NCBI RefSeq assembly: GCF_008831285.2 | Contig: NC_045145.1 | Location: forward strand, 4,564,723-4,628,722 | Direction: 5' to 3' | Source: Nymphaea colorata | Taxonomy: Eukaryota; Streptophyta; Magnoliopsida; Nymphaeales; Nymphaeaceae | Length of the DNA: 64,000 bases | Part shown: in pieces, positions 45,432 to 58,900 of the stretch | Position numbering within the stretch: the first letter of the stretch is position 1 | How the letters are laid out: every line of letters begins with the position of its first letter | Translations under genes and position numbers: made by a program | The notes under the pieces: generated by a model | The model's input: the letters and a program-made list of their open reading frames with translations, nothing else | Databases searched by the model: none | Told to the model about the DNA's origin: nothing

Positions 45432-48400
45432 TTGGTGAATGATCCAATTGAAGAAATTAATATTGGAACCAGTGAAGATCCTAAAATTCTTCAAATTGGC
45501 ACCAGTTTGTCAGTGGATGAGAAGAAAAGATTGGTGGACTTTCTTATAAGTAACCAAGAAGCTTTTGCTTGGACTTATGAAGATATGCCAGGCTTAGACC
45601 CCCAATTGGTCGAACATCGTTTGCCATTAAATCCTAATTGCAAGCCGATTAAGCAAAAATTGCGTAAGCTTGACCCTCGACTAGAAGGCCCTGTAAAAGA
45701 AGGACTAAAGGACTTGCTAAAGGCAAAATTCAATCGTGCCATCGATTACCCCGAATGGTTGGCGAACATCGTGGTGGTCCCCAAGAAAAATGGCAAAGTT
45801 AGGTTGTGCATCGACTTTCGAGACTTGAACAAAGCCACACCGAAGGATGATTATCCTCTTCCAAACATTGATCTATTGGTAGACAGTACTGCAGGCGATG
45901 CAATGTTTTCTTTCATGGATGGATATTCGGGATATAATCAAATCAAATTAGCAGTCAAAGATCAACTTAAGACCGCTTTTACTACACCCTGGGGTACTTT
46001 TTGTTACACAGTAATGCCATTTGGGTTGAAGAATGCTGGAGCAACCTATCAAAGAGCCATGGCCGCCATCTTCCATGACCAGATGCATAAAATCATGGAT
46101 GCATATATCAATGACATATTGATCAAATCCAAGTCAAGAGAAGATCACATTGAAACTCTTGCCCAAGTATTCGAGAGGCTTTTACAGTACAAGCTTCGCC
46201 TGAATCCTCAAAATGTGTGTTTGGGGTTGAGTCAGGCAAACTGTTGGGTTTCATGGTCAGTAAGAAGGGAATTGAAATGGATCTTACAAAAGCTAAGGCA
46301 ATAATTGATATGCCACCACCTACCAATATCAAGGAGTTGCGAAGCTTGCAAGGACGAATCCAATCCATCAGACGATTCATTTCCAATCTGACCATGAGAT
46401 GCGAGCCATTCAACCAGCTACTGAGGAAAGGTGTCAAGTTTGAATGGGGTTTTGAATGCCAACAGTCATTCAAAAGGATCAAGAAATACCTTCTAAATCC
46501 ACCAATTCTAAAACCACCAACGTTGGGCAGACCATTACTGCTTTACATCACAGTGAATGAGTCAGCATGTGGCGGCTTTTTGGCACAATATGAGGAAGGA
46601 AGTCGCATCGAACATGCAATCTATTACATTAGCAAGACTTTTGTTCAGTACGAAAAGAAGTACTCTCCAATAGAGAAAACTTGTCTGGCATTGGTTTGGA
46701 TGTGTCAGAAGTTGAGACATTATTTATTAGCTTGTGAGGTCAACATACTCTCCAAACTAAATCCTTTCAAGTACATCTTGGAACAACCATTCCTTAATGG
46801 GCGTATCGCAAAATGGCAAGTTCTGTTGATGCAATATGATCTTGAATATGTGTCTCAAAAGTCAATGAAAGGACAAGCAATTGCGGATCAATTAGCAGAC
46901 TTCCCTCAGTACGAAGAAATCAGAACAAATGATGAGTTTTCAGATGAACATGTACTAAGATTGAAAACGCGTCCGACTTGGAAGATGTACTTTGACGGGT
47001 CCAGAAATGTGATGGGAGCAGGCATAGGCATCTTACTCATCACTCCAGAAAGCGAAATGATCACGTACTCTTTGAAACTTGATTTTTCATGTACCCATAA
47101 CATGGCTGAATATGAAGCCCTCATACAAGGACTTCGTTCTTTATTGAGTTTTCAAGTGAAAAGAGTGAATGCCTTCGGCGACTCTCAGCTTATTATAAAT
47201 CAAGTGAATGGAGAATGGCAAATCAAAGATGAAAAGTTGATGTCATATCAAGAAATTGCTACCTCCTTAATCTGTCAATTCGAAGAAGTACAATTGGCTC
47301 ACGTAAAGAGAGAAGGTAACCCTATTGCGGATGGCCTCGCGAGCTTAGGATCGACCATCACTTTTCGAACCAATGAAGCAATCCGTTTTTTTGAGATTGG
47401 AAGATTAGAACACCCTGCTTTTGAAACGATGACGCATGTTCATCATATCCAAGGGGGAATACGCCTTGGTACCATGACATCAAAAGGTACATTGAAAGCG
47501 GAGAATTCCCGACTAAAATGTCTAAAAATGAACAAAAAGCAATACAACGTATGTCAGCGAGGTACTTTATCCTAGCAGGGGTATTATACAGACGTGGATT
47601 TAGCACTGAATACTCTCGGTGCCTTGATGAAGATGAGGCAAAGAAAGTAATCGAAGAATCACATCGAGGAGATTGTGGAGGCCATGTTGGTTACCAAACC
47701 CTCACCAAACAAATAATTCGAGCATGGTATTATTGGCCTACCATGCAAAAAGATTGTCACCAATTTGTCAAAAGATGCAAAGAATGCCAACTGCATGCTC
47801 CAGTAATTCATGCCCCAGCCTCTCATTTGCATTCTGTGACATCTCTTTGGCCATTTTCAATGTGGGCCTTTGACGTAGTCGGACCGATATCCCCTGCAGC
47901 TTCTAACGGTCATATGTATTTTCTTGCTGCAACAGATTATTTTACCAAGTGGGTAGAAGTCGTTACACTCAGAACAATGGAATGACGTCATGTAGTGTCC
48001 TTCATTCACAAAATCTTCTTTGCTGATTTGGAGTCCCTCATGATATAGTATCAGACAACGGAACTCATTTCAAGAATGAAAAGATGAGGCAATTGTGCAG
48101 CAAGTACCACATCACGCACCATTTTCAGCTCCTTATTACCCCAAGGCAATGGGCAAGCAAAGGCTACCAACAAGATCCTGATCCGCATCTTGGAACGGAC
48201 AGTAGAAACTGGAAGAGATTGGCATGAAAAGATGCACAACGCTCTATGGGTATATCGCACCACTATGAGAACTCCAACAAATGCCACTCCAGCAGAGCTA
48301 GTCTATGGAACAGAAGTGGTTCTACCATTACATGTGTTGAAACCTGCTTTGAAGTTCGCTTCTCTCATAGAGCTCCCTCTTACTCAATATCAACAAAAAT

Positions 48401-48710
48401 GCTAATGCAACTCGATTTGCTAGATGAAAAGAGGCAAAAAGCGGCTGAACATGCTGAAGCTTATCGCCAAAGGGTAGCCAGACAATTTGCCAAGTCAGTT
48501 ATCGAGAGACAGTTCAAAGTGAATGATTCAGTCCTACGATCTGCAGTGTACCTGAGAGGACGACCACGAGGCAGGTGGGCACCAAATTGGGAAGGCCCAT
48601 ATGTCATTAAGGAAGTTTTGCCCCACAATTTATACCGACTAATTGATGCTGATGGGGTGGAATTTGCCGATCCTGTTAATGCCCTTCACCTCAAGAAATT
48701 TTATGCCTAG
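45432..48710 (+). pseudogene. Retrotransposon pol: RT, RNase H, second RNase H, integrase (copy 1)
   Basis: RT motifs include RLCIDFRDLNKATPKD, FSFMDGYSGYNQIK and VMPFGLKNAGATYQR. The YxDD box reads YIND (Asn codon at 46110-46112). The RT-linked RNase H has YSPIEKTCLALV. A second, archaeal-type RNase H (MYFDGSRN, NMAEYEALIQGL, FGDSQLIINQVNGEW, HVKREGNPIADGLA) is characteristic of Tat elements. The integrase zinc finger H-H-C-C (HVGYQTLTKQI to CKECQLHAP), first Asp (WAFDVVGPI) and C-terminal module (WEGPYVIKEVLPHNLYRL) are visible. The catalytic Glu of NGQAEA is Lys (48160-48162). Single-base losses at about 46213 and 47455, a TGA near 47983 and further shifts break it. Confidence 0.85.
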
Positions 48711-48845
48711 TTCTCTTGTATTCATTTTTCAATCAATGTCAAAACATTTGTGTTTCCACATCGACTATTCAATCTAGATTCTTCCCAGTTGTAAAACATG
48801 ACAATTACACTGGGGCATTTTTATTTTTTATTTTTTTTATCGCTC

Positions 48846-49130
48846 AGGGCTTGAGAGCAACCTGTGCAGGTGAAGGGTTAAACCTGCAATATGATGGCAA
48901 CCCATGCAGGCAAGGGATTAAACCTGCAATGCTAGCCAAATCAACCCATGCAGGCAAAGGGGTTAAACATGTGCTACAAGCCAAAGCAACCCACACAGTT
49001 AAAGGGTTCAACTTGTGATGCAAGTCAAGGCAACCCATTCAGGGGGTTAAACCTGAATTTGAAATTGGGCAAACCCATGCAGGTAAGGGGTTAAACCTGC
49101 AATTTAAGCTCAAACAACCCATTCAGGTAA
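48846..49130 (+). repeat. Minisatellite in the retrotransposon 3' untranslated region (copy 1)
   Basis: About six or seven units of roughly 45-50 bp containing AACCCATGCAGGCAAGG and GGTTAAACCTGCAAT. The same array is at 59416-59700. Confidence 0.85.
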
Positions 49131-49220
49131 GGGGTAAAGCAAACATTTCTATGAAAATGTCTTGTTTGAAAATTTGTGGCGTTTATCTTTGTCACTAGCA
49201 CGGCTAACACCGGCTTATTA

Positions 49221-49234
49221 ACAAAGAGGGCATC
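49221..49234 (+). promoter_or_regulatory. Polypurine tract before the middle LTR
   Basis: ACAAAGAGGGCATC immediately precedes the LTR start TGTAATC. The copy before the last LTR reads ACAAAGAGGGGCATC (59794-59808), one G longer. It would prime plus-strand DNA synthesis. Confidence 0.6.
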
Positions 49235-50979
49235 TGTAATCACCCCAAATTTTCTAAAGGACTATGATGTTTTATCCAAGTGCGAAATTCAAATTTAGGC
49301 ACAAGATTTCCAAAATACAACTTCAGATCCAAATTAAATCCAAAATACTACTCTTAGATCCAAATTAAATTCAAAATAGTACTTTCGGATCCAAATTAAA
49401 TCCAAAATACTACTCTCAGATCCAAATTAAATCCAAAATAGAACTTTCAGATCCAAATTAAATCCAAAATACTACTTTTAGATCCAAAACCCAAGTTCAG
49501 ATCCAAATCAATCATTAAGACTATTTACCATTTCTTTTGACCAAAAACCTCCTTTTAGAGGGTGATTTTAGTCTTTTTGGGCAAACAAGACCGATTTGCC
49601 CATCCTTTTGACCAAAAACCTCCTTTTAGAGAGTGATTTTAGTCTTTTAGGCAAACAAGACCGATTTGCCCATCCTTTTGACCAAAAACCTCCTGGTGAT
49701 TTTAGTCTTTTTTAAACAAGACCGATTTGCCCTTCCTTTTGACAAAAAAACCTCTTTTTAGAGGGTGGTTTTAGTTTTTTTAAACAAGACCGATGTGTCC
49801 CTCCTTTTAACCAAAAAACCTCCTTTTAGAGGGTAATTTTAGTCTTTTTCAAACAAGACCGATTTGCCCCTCATTTTGACCAAAAAACCTCCTTTTAAAA
49901 GGTGATTTTAGTCTTTTGGTAAACAATACCAATTTACCCCTCCTTTTGACCAAAAAAACATCCTTTTAGATGGTAATTTTAGTCTTTTTGGATGGACACG
50001 ACTCATTTGCCCTTCCTTTGGCCAAAAAAATCTCCTTTTGGAGGGTGATTTAGTCTTTTTAGGTCAAAAAATTCAAATTTTGGGTTTTGGCTCCAAAATT
50101 CTCTATAAATACCCCCCCATATCCTCCCTCTTGGGCAAGATAGGTCCTTAGGAGAAACTCTAGTATATTCTCACTTAAAGACTTAGAGTTTCTCTTGAGC
50201 TCTCTCTCTCTCCCTCTTCCTCTTTCTATTTCCTTCTCCAACTTAGAGCAAGCACTCTTGGAGCTTCATTCAAAAGGGGATCTTCAAGTGAAGGTGTTCA
50301 TCTTTCTTAGGTCATTTCCCATTAGAGGTATGTAATCTTCATCTCTCTCATTTCTCTCTTCTTTCTTTTCATTAATATTCTTATTATTATGTTATTTTTT
50401 TTCTTAAATATAGTCTTGTTGTTTTTCATTTTCTCTTTACATCTTCATCTCCCCATGGCCAAAGGAGATAGCACTCAACCTCTTTTTAGAGACAAGAGGC
50501 TTATGCTCAAATACACCAGGAGCATGAGAAGATGAGATGATATTTTATTTTATGATTAAATCATGTTCTTTCAAGTATTCTTGTTGTTCTTGTTCTTTCT
50601 CTTTATCAATATCTTCTTGCTCTTTCTTCTCTTCAATATATTCTTGTTGTTGTTATTCTTTTCCTTAATGATATATTTTTGTTGTTATTGTTATTTCATT
50701 TCTTCAATATAGTCTTGTTCTTGTTATTTTCTTTTTTTCTCTTCTTCATCTTCCCATGATCAAAGGAGATAGCCCTCAATCTCTTTTAGAGACAAGAGGC
50801 TATGCTCAAGTACATTGGGAGCGTGAAAAGATGAGAGGATCTTTCATTTCATAATTGAATCATGTTTTCTCTTTTTATTAAATATAACATTGTTTCTCTT
50901 TCTACATTTTCTCCTCATCTTCATCTCCCCACGGCTAAAGAAGGTAGCTCTCAATCTCTTTTTAGAGATGTTTTTCTTT
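49235..50979 (+). repeat. Middle LTR stretch, cut off by the N gap
   Basis: Begins TGTAATCACCCC and follows the 59809 LTR closely, sharing its private variants (for example ACTTTCGGATCC and the shortened CCTCCTGGTGATTTT unit) that the 5' LTR lacks. It ends in the middle of LTR sequence at the gap. A TATA box CTATAAATAC lies at about 50103-50112. Confidence 0.88.
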
Positions 50980-51079
50980 NNNNNNNNNNNNNNNNNNNNN
51001 NNNNNNNNNNNNNNNNNNNNNNNNNNNNNNNNNNNNNNNNNNNNNNNNNNNNNNNNNNNNNNNNNNNNNNNNNNNNNNN
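50980..51079. other. Assembly gap of 100 N
   Basis: Exactly 100 unknown bases, a conventional placeholder of unspecified length. The sequence left of it is LTR; the sequence right of it restarts within the leader region equivalent to 40489. Confidence 0.99.
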
Positions 51080-51512
51080 CATCATGTTGCCGGGCTTGGT
51101 CTTTGGCGGTAGCACAAGACTAAGCCTTACAACTAGACCACACCTTGGGCGGGAACGCCCCCTCGTTAGTACCATGAGTAGTAATTTATGGTATATCGAC
51201 GAGTGATCAAGAAGAAGTTGATGAACTCTACCCTTAGTTGCCTAAGGAAGAATCTATGCTTGTACTAAGCCATTTGGCTAAGGTATATAAGCATAACTTG
51301 ATATCGGATTATCGCGACACAAATTATCTCAATTAGGTTCCTATACCCATTTTCTAAAAAAAAAGAAAATTATTTCATGATAGATGTTGATGTGCGTGAA
51401 CCTTATGTGATGATTTGCAACCTCATTCCACACATCTACCTCATATTGTCTTTGTCAACCTAGTCAATGTTTTCCACTAATTCAATTTTTATCTTTTAGA
51501 GTCATCATTCAG
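51080..51512 (+). other. Retrotransposon leader region, second copy
   Basis: Matches 40489-40923 with single-base indels, mostly in runs (for example ACAAATTATC against ACAAAATTATC). No separate gene. Confidence 0.7.
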
Positions 51513-52724
51513 ATGTATTCTTTCCAACATGGTGTCACATTCCCTTATGATCACATCCTCTTTGGGGAAGGTCCCGAACGGTCCACCTACATTTCTCTTG
51601 AGTCTCAACCTTTGGCTCCCGAATGGTATCGGACTTGGCATCCCACCTTCTCTCGGATGTTTCCTTCTTACTTTGAAGAATGTGGGCTAGAGATAGTGGC
51701 AGCTGGAGGAATGCAGTCAGTTGATGGAAATTTGGTACATGCAATCGCCGAGCGTTGGAACCCAAGGACCTCCTCTTTTTGGTTTCCATGGGGAGAAATG
51801 ACAATATTACTAGATGAATTTGCCGAAATACTAGACCTCCCAACCCCAACTTGTGACCCAAATGATCTATTGGAAAACAATTCCTTATGACCCAACCATG
51901 TCAATGCAATGACCTCATTGCTCACTTTACTGGACGGAAACTTGGCCTTTAGTAGAAAACCATGAAAATCAAAGCATCAACATGAAAAATTTGTATGAAG
52001 AATTTTGGAACCTATGTTGAACCTTCTACCTACCTCGAAAAGCCATAGGGAGAATTAAACATTGTATGATGCTCTGCACAGTAGGAGTGACCCTTTTTAC
52101 CGATGGAAGTGACATTTTAGATGTCCGTATTGCCCAACTTTTTCGAGTATGGGGGCATAGAGGGACCCGACACTTGTCAGTAGCAATGACAACCTTAGCC
52201 TTCCTTTACCGAGGACTCACCCGCTTTACCATTGGAGATATCGACTTCGTAGAATGATGCACATATGCTTTACAATTGTGGTTCCTCAAGCATGCGGGAC
52301 CCCAAGCCAGTCTATTCAGAAACACTGATGGATCATTGACAACGTTGGAGCAATATCGTCGTTTGATCAAGCAATTGAATGAAGGAGAGATCATTTGGGA
52401 TTATTGTGATCGTCGGCAGAGCCTACCCCGATACACTCACCATCATCATGGGCGTACCACACTCTTGGGCCCTACTTCATAGTTGATTATTGTGCTGATA
52501 GATGTATGAGACAGTTCTCTCAAAGGCAGAAGATGGTCTCTGTGCATGCACCAATTGGAGCTATTCCGAATTTGACCTTAGTTCTCCTCAATGGACAACA
52601 TTGTTTGCAGTAACTCGACAAGAATGGAAGACACAATATCATACACTTGGTTCATAGGTCCAGTGGTGAAGAAGGAATATGCTGAGTGGTGGGATGCCAA
52701 CCGACCACCATCCATCCTTCCCTA
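51513..52724 (+). pseudogene. Retrotransposon ORF1, plant-mobile-domain-like (copy 2)
   Basis: Same protein as at 40924, with the same in-frame TGA (52255-52257) and additional one-base losses near 51876, 51892 and 52471 that break the frame further. Confidence 0.65.
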
Positions 52725-52896
52725 AAAAGTTTTATGTTGTCACTTTGTATTCCTTCTGTCGTTGTCATCTTTATTAGTACCTTTGGATGTAACTTTTAAA
52801 AACTTGTAATGCAATATGAACCTTCATTTTGTCATCATTTCCGTCCAATAACTCTATTTTCTTATGTCATAAGGTGAATACTTGAAAGCCAACAAG

Positions 52897-54305
52897 ATGG
52901 TTGAAACTAGATCGCAAGCTAAGCAGACTCCTCAAACGAGGCTTCATCCTCTGAACTCCGTCCAGAAACACTTGGCCTCCCAGCAATCGAGCCAGAAGCT
53001 TACTATATGTTCCGTTTGTTCATGGAGCGATTCATGAAAGATCAAGAGTGCAAAAGGCCTTGATGGTTACTCCAGAACCGGATAATGAAAAGACTGCCAA
53101 GCAAAAAGAAAAAGAAAACAAGTCTTTTGTTGAAAATCAGGATGAAAGCTATTTGGGTTCAGATTCGGCAATTAGTAAGAAGAAAAACCCGAACTGTTTT
53201 CTCTCAAAAAGAAAAAGACAACAAAGAAAATAAAAAGGAAAAGATGTTATGATAGAAAACAGCTCACCCAGTCCTATCACCACTGAAAGTTCGGAAGAGA
53301 AGCCCAAAAGGAAGACAAAACCTACCAAGAAAGTCAAAAAGACAAAGAAATACATCACTAGCAACAGCTCAGACAGTGAGAGTTCTGAAGAAAAGAAAAG
53401 GAGATCAAGGGCAACAAGAAAAGACCAAGCCAGAATTGATCGAATCAAGTGATGATGAAAGTCCGATTAAGCGCAGATTCTATGAAATGGAGAAAAGAAT
53501 GAACAATCTTGAGCTTAGGGGGAAGGAGGAACGTTCATACTCATGTGATGACTACTACCTTGGCATTGAAGGGGACGAAGACGTGAAAGGCTTGCCCAGA
53601 GAATTCATCAGATATGATGGAACCACTTGTCTACACATTCATCTTTAAACATTTTTCAATGATTGCTACAAAATTCTGACAAATAACAGAGCTTTGTTCT
53701 GATATTTTCCAAGAAGCCTTGAAGGCATTGCCGCACAATGGTATAAAGAAAATATCAATCCGATCGAGCTGAATGAGTTTGACAAGTTGATTAACATGTT
53801 TGTTGAAAGATTTGAATAAAATGCTCCCATGGCTCCAACCCTCAGTACCATTTGCAGTCTTCGTCAGAAACAGTGAGAAAAGGCTCGAGAATTCATCAAA
53901 AATGGAGAATTCAATGCAATAGATGAAGGAGCCCATTTCTGAAACACAAGCCTTGTCACTCATTAGGAAAATCTTGTCCAACCTTTGAAAAGTCTCATCC
54001 GCAATGCCCCAATCAAAACCTTTGCTGAGTTAATTGAACAAGCAAACTCGATAGAAGAAGGAATTGAGGAAGGAGATTTTGATAGAATTATTGTTCCTAA
54101 GTACAAAGAAGATGGAAAGAAAGAAGGAAGGACACAACTGCCTGCACAATTCATAGCCAATACTGGCATTAGAAATGACCATGATAATAACTACAAGCAT
54201 GACAAGGGAGTTAGTTTCAAGAAGAACACACAGTTTCTTAAAGGCGACGATGAAAGGAAAAAAAACACCCAGGTTGGAGCTACGACCGGAAATTCACTCC
54301 TTTGA
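52897..54305 (+). pseudogene. Retrotransposon gag (copy 2)
   Basis: Near-identical to 42318-43737, with the same broken central stretch (about 53647-53910) plus extra single-base losses in A runs of the Lys-rich region (about 52935, 53047, 53180, 53230). Confidence 0.75.
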
Positions 54306-55662
54306 GCCAGTCTCGGGAGAAGATCCTGGAATACCTTCTCGCCAAAGGAACTATCGTCTCGCCAAAAATATCAGAGCCTCCGAAAATGATGGGAGGAAAT
54401 AAAGAAAAACTGTGCAAGTTTCATCGTACCTCTGGTCATGACACTGAGGATTGTTTTGTCCTCAAAAATATTATTCAAGACTTCATCAACAAAGATCTCA
54501 AGATTTGTGATGATAGTACCCCTAAGATACTAAGGAATCCATTCCCTGACCACGGGAAGGCGGCAGTAGCCATGATCACTACAGGCACTCCACTTCCGTA
54601 CCATCCACAAGAGCACATTCGACCTTATATTGGGAGCAGCTCACACAAAGTCATGGTGGTAGACCAAGGTAAGGAACCTCTAGATTTCATTGCTATGATG
54701 AATGGCAGGATAGAAAGTTTGCCCAAGAAACTTCTTATGATTCCAAAGACTTTTATCTTACAAGGCGATGAATCATCAAATGACTCCTCAGATGAAGATC
54801 CATGCTATTTGGACGTTCTCCCCTTGGAAGAGCGTATGGATGAGGGAGACTCGATTCAAGCTTCTAAAAATCAGTCAATTACCTTCTCAGAAAAAGACCT
54901 CTCAAAATGGGGATATTTCCATGAAGATGCTCTTTACATCGTTGTTCAGGTCAATGGGATGACGGTGCACATGTTTTGATTGATGGAGGAAGTGGTTTGA
55001 ATATTTGTCCTGATCTCACGGCTAAAACATTGAGGTTTCGTGAAAACAAATATCGTTCTGATAATACCAAGATCTACAGATACGATGGCCGAGGCATGAA
55101 CAGCAAAGGTACCCTCGACATGAATGTGATCATTGAAAATACTAACCATTGCATTGTATTTCATGTGGTAGATGTACCACCATCATACAACCTGCTTTTG
55201 GGACGACCTTGGATCTATCAAGTACGAGGGATCTCATCCACTCTTCATCAATGCCTGAAATGGAATTTTAGTCTATCAGTCATCACTGTCCGTGCTGAGG
55301 ATCCGGTCAAGAGGTTGATGCAACCTATGCTCCCTAGGCCAATTGATCCGATAGATGTACCGAGCATAAGAACAACAAAGGACAGACCTTTGGAAGAATG
55401 GAAGAACATGGAGATAAGGGAATCATCTGGGAATGCTTATACTATTTCAAGCAATCGTGCAAGTTACCAAGAACACCTATTGTATGTTCATTTCATGAAA
55501 AACCCGAAGGGTTTTCAGTTGCTTCTGAAAGGTGGCTACCCTCCATTCACTGGCCTTGGGAAAAATGAAGATGGCATCTTGCAACCGATTAGCATCTCTT
55601 TTCAGATGAACATGAGAGGACTGGATATCATGAAGGAATTTGAAGAAGATCTTGGGGGCTAA
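54302..55662 (+). pseudogene. Retrotransposon gag C-terminus and aspartic protease (copy 2)
   Basis: Same domains as the first copy, but one C is missing near 54967 (GGTGCACATG against GGTGCCACATG at 44396). The shift falls just before the protease active site, so the frame is split at about 54976. Confidence 0.75.
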
Positions 55663-55998
55663 TAGTATTCACTTTTGTTTCAAAATCCTCGCATGAATTT
55701 TGTAATTTTGAACATCTTTTTGTCTCGTCTCATGAGAGAACTCATTCTATGAACTAAGAACCTTTTTTTTATATATGCAAATGTAAGTAATTTTTTGTTG
55801 TCAATTTCGTTCAACTCTTTCCTTTATCCTCTTTACAGGATGTTGGAACTCAATATGTCTCAGTTTATTCTTTTTCCACGAAAGTTCCCCCAGAAAGCAT
55901 TTATCGAACAAGCAGTCGGTGAAATGGAACCTATGGCAATACCCGAGTCGGAATTACCAGAATTCACTTAGATTCAGAAACAAGAACATCCCTCATCT

Positions 55999-58900
55999 TT
56001 GGTGAATGATCCAATTGAAGAAATTAATATTGGAACCAGTGAAGATCCTAAAATTCTTCAAATTGGCACCAGTTTGTCAGTGGATGAGAAGAAAAGATTG
56101 GTGGACTTTCTTATAAGTAACCAAGAAGCTTTTGCTTGGACTTATGAAGATATGCCAGGCTTAGACCCCCAATTGGTCGAACATCGTTTGCCATTAAATC
56201 CTAATTGCAAGCCGATTAAGCAAAAATTGCGTAAGCTTGACCCTCGACTAGAAGGCCCTGTAAAAGAAGGACTAAAGGACTTGCTAAAGGCAAAATTCAA
56301 TCGTGCCATCGATTACCCCGAATGGTTGGCGAACATCGTGGTGGTCCCCAAGAAAAATGGCAAAGTTAGGTTGTGCATCGACTTTCGAGACTTGAACAAA
56401 GCCACACCGAAGGATGATTATCCTCTTCCAAACATTGATCTATTGGTAGACAGTACTGCAGGCGATGCAATGTTTTCTTTCATGGATGGATATTCGGGAT
56501 ATAATCAAATCAAATTAGCAGTCAAAGATCAACTTAAGACCGCTTTTACTACACCCTGGGGTACTTTTTGTTACACAGTAATGCCATTTGGGTTGAAGAA
56601 TGCTGGAGCAACCTATCAAAGAGCCATGGCCGCCATCTTCCATGACCAGATGCATAAAATCATGGATGCATATATCAATGACATATTGATCAAATCCAAG
56701 TCAAGAGAAGATCACATTGAAACTCTTGCCCAAGTATTCGAGAGGCTTTTACAGTACAAGCTTCGCCTGAATCCTCAAAAATGTGTGTTTGGGGTTGAGT
56801 CAGGCAAACTGTTGGGTTTCATGGTCAGTAAGAAGGGAATTGAAATGGATCTTACAAAAGCTAAGGCAATAATTGATATGCCACCACCTACCAATATCAA
56901 GGAGTTGCGAAGCTTGCAAGGACGAATCCAATCCATCAGACGATTCATTTCCAATCTGACCATGAGATGCGAGCCATTCAACCAGCTACTGAGGAAAGGT
57001 GTCAAGTTTGAATGGGGTTTTGAATGCCAACAGTCATTCAAAAGGATCAAGAAATACCTTCTAAATCCACCAATTCTAAAACCACCAACGTTGGGCAGAC
57101 CATTACTGCTTTACATCACAGTGAATGAGTCAGCATGTGGCGGCTTTTTGGCACAATATGAGGAAGGAAGTCGCATCGAACATGCAATCTATTACATTAG
57201 CAAGACTTTTGTTCAGTACGAAAAGAAGTACTCTCCAATAGAGAAAACTTGTCTGGCATTGGTTTGGATGTGTCAGAAGTTGAGACATTATTTATTAGCT
57301 TGTGAGGTCAACATACTCTCCAAACTAAATCCTTTCAAGTACATCTTGGAACAACCATTCCTTAATGGGCGTATCGCAAAATGGCAAGTTCTGTTGATGC
57401 AATATGATCTTGAATATGTGTCTCAAAAGTCAATGAAAGGACAAGCAATTGCGGATCAATTAGCAGACTTCCCTCAGTACGAAGAAATCAGAACAAATGA
57501 TGAGTTTTCAGATGAACATGTACTAAGATTGAAAACGCGTCCGACTTGGAAGATGTACTTTGACGGGTCCAGAAATGTGATGGGAGCAGGCATAGGCATC
57601 TTACTCATCACTCCAGAAAGCGAAATGATCACGTACTCTTTGAAACTTGATTTTTCATGTACCCATAACATGGCTGAATATGAAGCCCTCATACAAGGAC
57701 TTCGTTCTTTATTGAGTTTTCAAGTGAAAAGAGTGAATGCCTTCGGCGACTCTCAGCTTATTATAAATCAAGTGAATGGAGAATGGCAAATCAAAGATGA
57801 AAAGTTGATGTCATATCAAGAAATTGCTACCTCCTTAATCTGTCAATTCGAAGAAGTACAATTGGCTCACGTAAAGAGAGAAGGTAACCCTATTGCGGAT
57901 GGCCTCGCGAGCTTAGGATCGACCATCACTTTTCGAACCAATGAAGCAATCCGTTTTTTTGAGATTGGAAGATTAGAACACCCTGCTTTTGAAACGATGA
58001 CGCATGTTCATCATATCCAAGGGGGGAATACGCCTTGGTACCATGACATCAAAAGGTACATTGAAAGCGGAGAATTCCCGACTAAAATGTCTAAAAATGA
58101 ACAAAAAGCAATACAACGTATGTCAGCGAGGTACTTTATCCTAGCAGGGGTATTATACAGACGTGGATTTAGCACTGAATACTCTCGGTGCCTTGATGAA
58201 GATGAGGCAAAGAAAGTAATCGAAGAATCACATCGAGGAGATTGTGGAGGCCATGTTGGTTACCAAACCCTCACCAAACAAATAATTCGAGCATGGTATT
58301 ATTGGCCTACCATGCAAAAAGATTGTCACCAATTTGTCAAAAGATGCAAAGAATGCCAACTGCATGCTCCAGTAATTCATGCCCCAGCCTCTCATTTGCA
58401 TTCTGTGACATCTCTTTGGCCATTTTCAATGTGGGCCTTTGACGTAGTCGGACCGATATCCCTGCAGCTTCTAACGGTCATATGTATTTTCTTGCTGCAA
58501 CAGATTATTTTACCAAGTGGGTAGAAGTCGTTACACTCAGAACAATGGAATGACGTCATGTAGTGTCCTTCATTCACAAAAATCTTCTTTGCTGATTTGG
58601 AGTCCCTCATGATATAGTATCAGACAACGGAACTCATTTCAAGAATGAAAAGATGAGGCAATTGTGCAGCAAGTACCACATCACGCACCATTTTTCAGCT
58701 CCTTATTACCCCAAGGCAATGGGCAAGCAAAGGCTACCAACAAGATCCTGATCCGCATCTTGGAACGGACAGTAGAAACTGGAAGAGATTGGCATGAAAA
58801 GATGCACAACGCTCTATGGGTATATCGCACCACTATGAGAACTCCAACAAATGCCACTCCAGCAGAGCTAGTCTATGGAACAGAAGTGGTTCTACCATTA

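Noticed and set aside
40946-47606. Minus-strand ORFs across the retrotransposon
   Set aside because: Antisense shadows of gag and pol frames with no domain of their own.
50862-51206. ORFs running through the N gap
   Set aside because: Artefacts of unknown bases; the flanks are LTR and leader sequence.
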